A DNA stretch of 64,000 nucleotides from Amphiduros pacificus (taxonomy: Eukaryota > Annelida > Polychaeta > Phyllodocida > Hesionidae). The stretch spans positions 36,272,155 through 36,336,154 of the forward strand of contig OX439009.1 of NCBI GenBank assembly GCA_949316495.1, given 5' to 3'. Position 1 is the first letter of the stretch. Every line of letters begins with the position of its first letter. Position numbers and translations under genes: made by a program. Shown here piece after piece: positions 63,446-64,000 of this stretch. Under the pieces are notes generated by a model, which made no database searches, was not told the DNA's origin, and saw nothing but the letters and a program-made list of their open reading frames with translations.

Positions 63446-63458
63446 CCACCAGAGGGCA
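63446..63458 (+). promoter_or_regulatory. CTCF-core-like motif in duplication copy 2
   Basis: Same CCACCAGAGGGCA as at 57668, within an unchanged block. Confidence 0.4.
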
Positions 63459-63713
63459 ATGTAATAACGCAACAGCGAGATAGCACGCTCTTATCAGTGG
63501 TGAATTTGAACTCGGCCAATACCGCATACAGCAACTTTTTTTCTTCAAATCTCGCCACACTTCCTCTCTGATCACGTTCATGCTTTTTTTAATATATATG
63601 TAATAATGATATCATGGGAATAAAGAGGAAACCCACTCGAAACTAAGATCACGAGAGTATGAATCAAATGCATCTACACAAATAACTGACATATACACAT
63701 TAGTTAGTTTAAG

Positions 63714-63740
63714 CTTGGAGTAATAATGAATTACTCCAAG
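63714..63740. mobile_element. 27-bp palindromic insertion made of two transposon ends
   Basis: Arms CTTGGAGTAAT and its reverse complement around a 5-base centre, flanked by an exact 7-bp duplication GTTTAAG (63707-63713 and 63741-63747). Copy 1 has a single GTTTAAG and no palindrome. The arms equal the ends of the 969-bp element at 56130-57098, including the same target-duplication length. Confidence 0.88.
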
Positions 63741-64000
63741 GTTTAAGAGAAACAGCATTTGGTCCTCCTTGTTTTCTTTTGGCTGGGCTGGTCGGAGCAA
63801 TATTGACCGTTTCAGTCTCATCCCATTCACACATGAAGAGATTCTAAACCACATATCTAGTGTGACATTCTCGTAATAGATATAACTAAACAAATGACAA
63901 AGTTGATTTTCTGGTACTTAAAAATAGTCAACTGGTTTATTTATGTCTTGGTATAAGATTAAGGAAGCTTGATACCAGCCGAAAATGAAACATATCTCAA

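Overview
The window is eukaryotic and almost certainly from a marine invertebrate. It has spliced genes with GT-AG introns, long introns, degenerate non-LTR retrotransposons, short terminal-inverted-repeat (TIR) DNA transposons and an exceptional load of minisatellites. Cephalochordate, hemichordate, echinoderm or lophotrochozoan would all fit; the sequence alone does not decide.

Gene 1 (about 13.6-40.7 kb, + strand) is an LRIG-family gene (leucine-rich repeats and immunoglobulin-like domains), a single-pass receptor regulator. Fifteen coding exons are visible: nine exons carry the LRR array, then the C-terminal LRR cap, one large exon with three Ig domains plus the membrane segment, and four cytoplasmic-tail exons ending in a stop at 40700. 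All LRR exons share phase-2 junctions that split a leucine codon. Only exon 1 (signal peptide and N-terminal cap) is missing, so positions 1-13586 are best read as part of a very long intron 1.

About 40.7-45.3 kb is AT-rich 3' flank with no recognisable gene. From 45.4 to 52.4 kb lie mobile elements: a foldback-type element, an endonuclease fragment of one LINE, and two related CR1/L2-like LINE copies lying tail to tail. The minus-strand copy has an unusual ORF1 (RS-rich tract, coiled coil, KH domain, CCCH zinc finger).

Gene 2 (53297-59361, + strand) is a three-exon Ly6/uPAR three-finger gene encoding a secreted, probably GPI-anchored protein of 167 residues with ten cysteines. Its second intron contains splice-site-like minisatellites and the first copy of a segmental duplication (54.8-58.2 kb). 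The second copy starts at 60.4 kb and runs off the window. Comparing the copies gives empty-site proof for three insertions: a 969-bp TIR element with a 7-bp target duplication, a 27-bp palindrome made only of that element's two ends, and an 1109-bp element at TTAA.

By rough addition, about a quarter of the window (some 16 kb) is tandem repeat. More than 20 unrelated families have units of 15-78 bp, most confined to one intron. The most striking is a 78-bp array (34.0-35.8 kb) that grew out of an LRIG exon/intron boundary and carries about 22 copies of its 5' splice site. All long open frames inside the arrays are repeat artefacts unless transcripts show otherwise.
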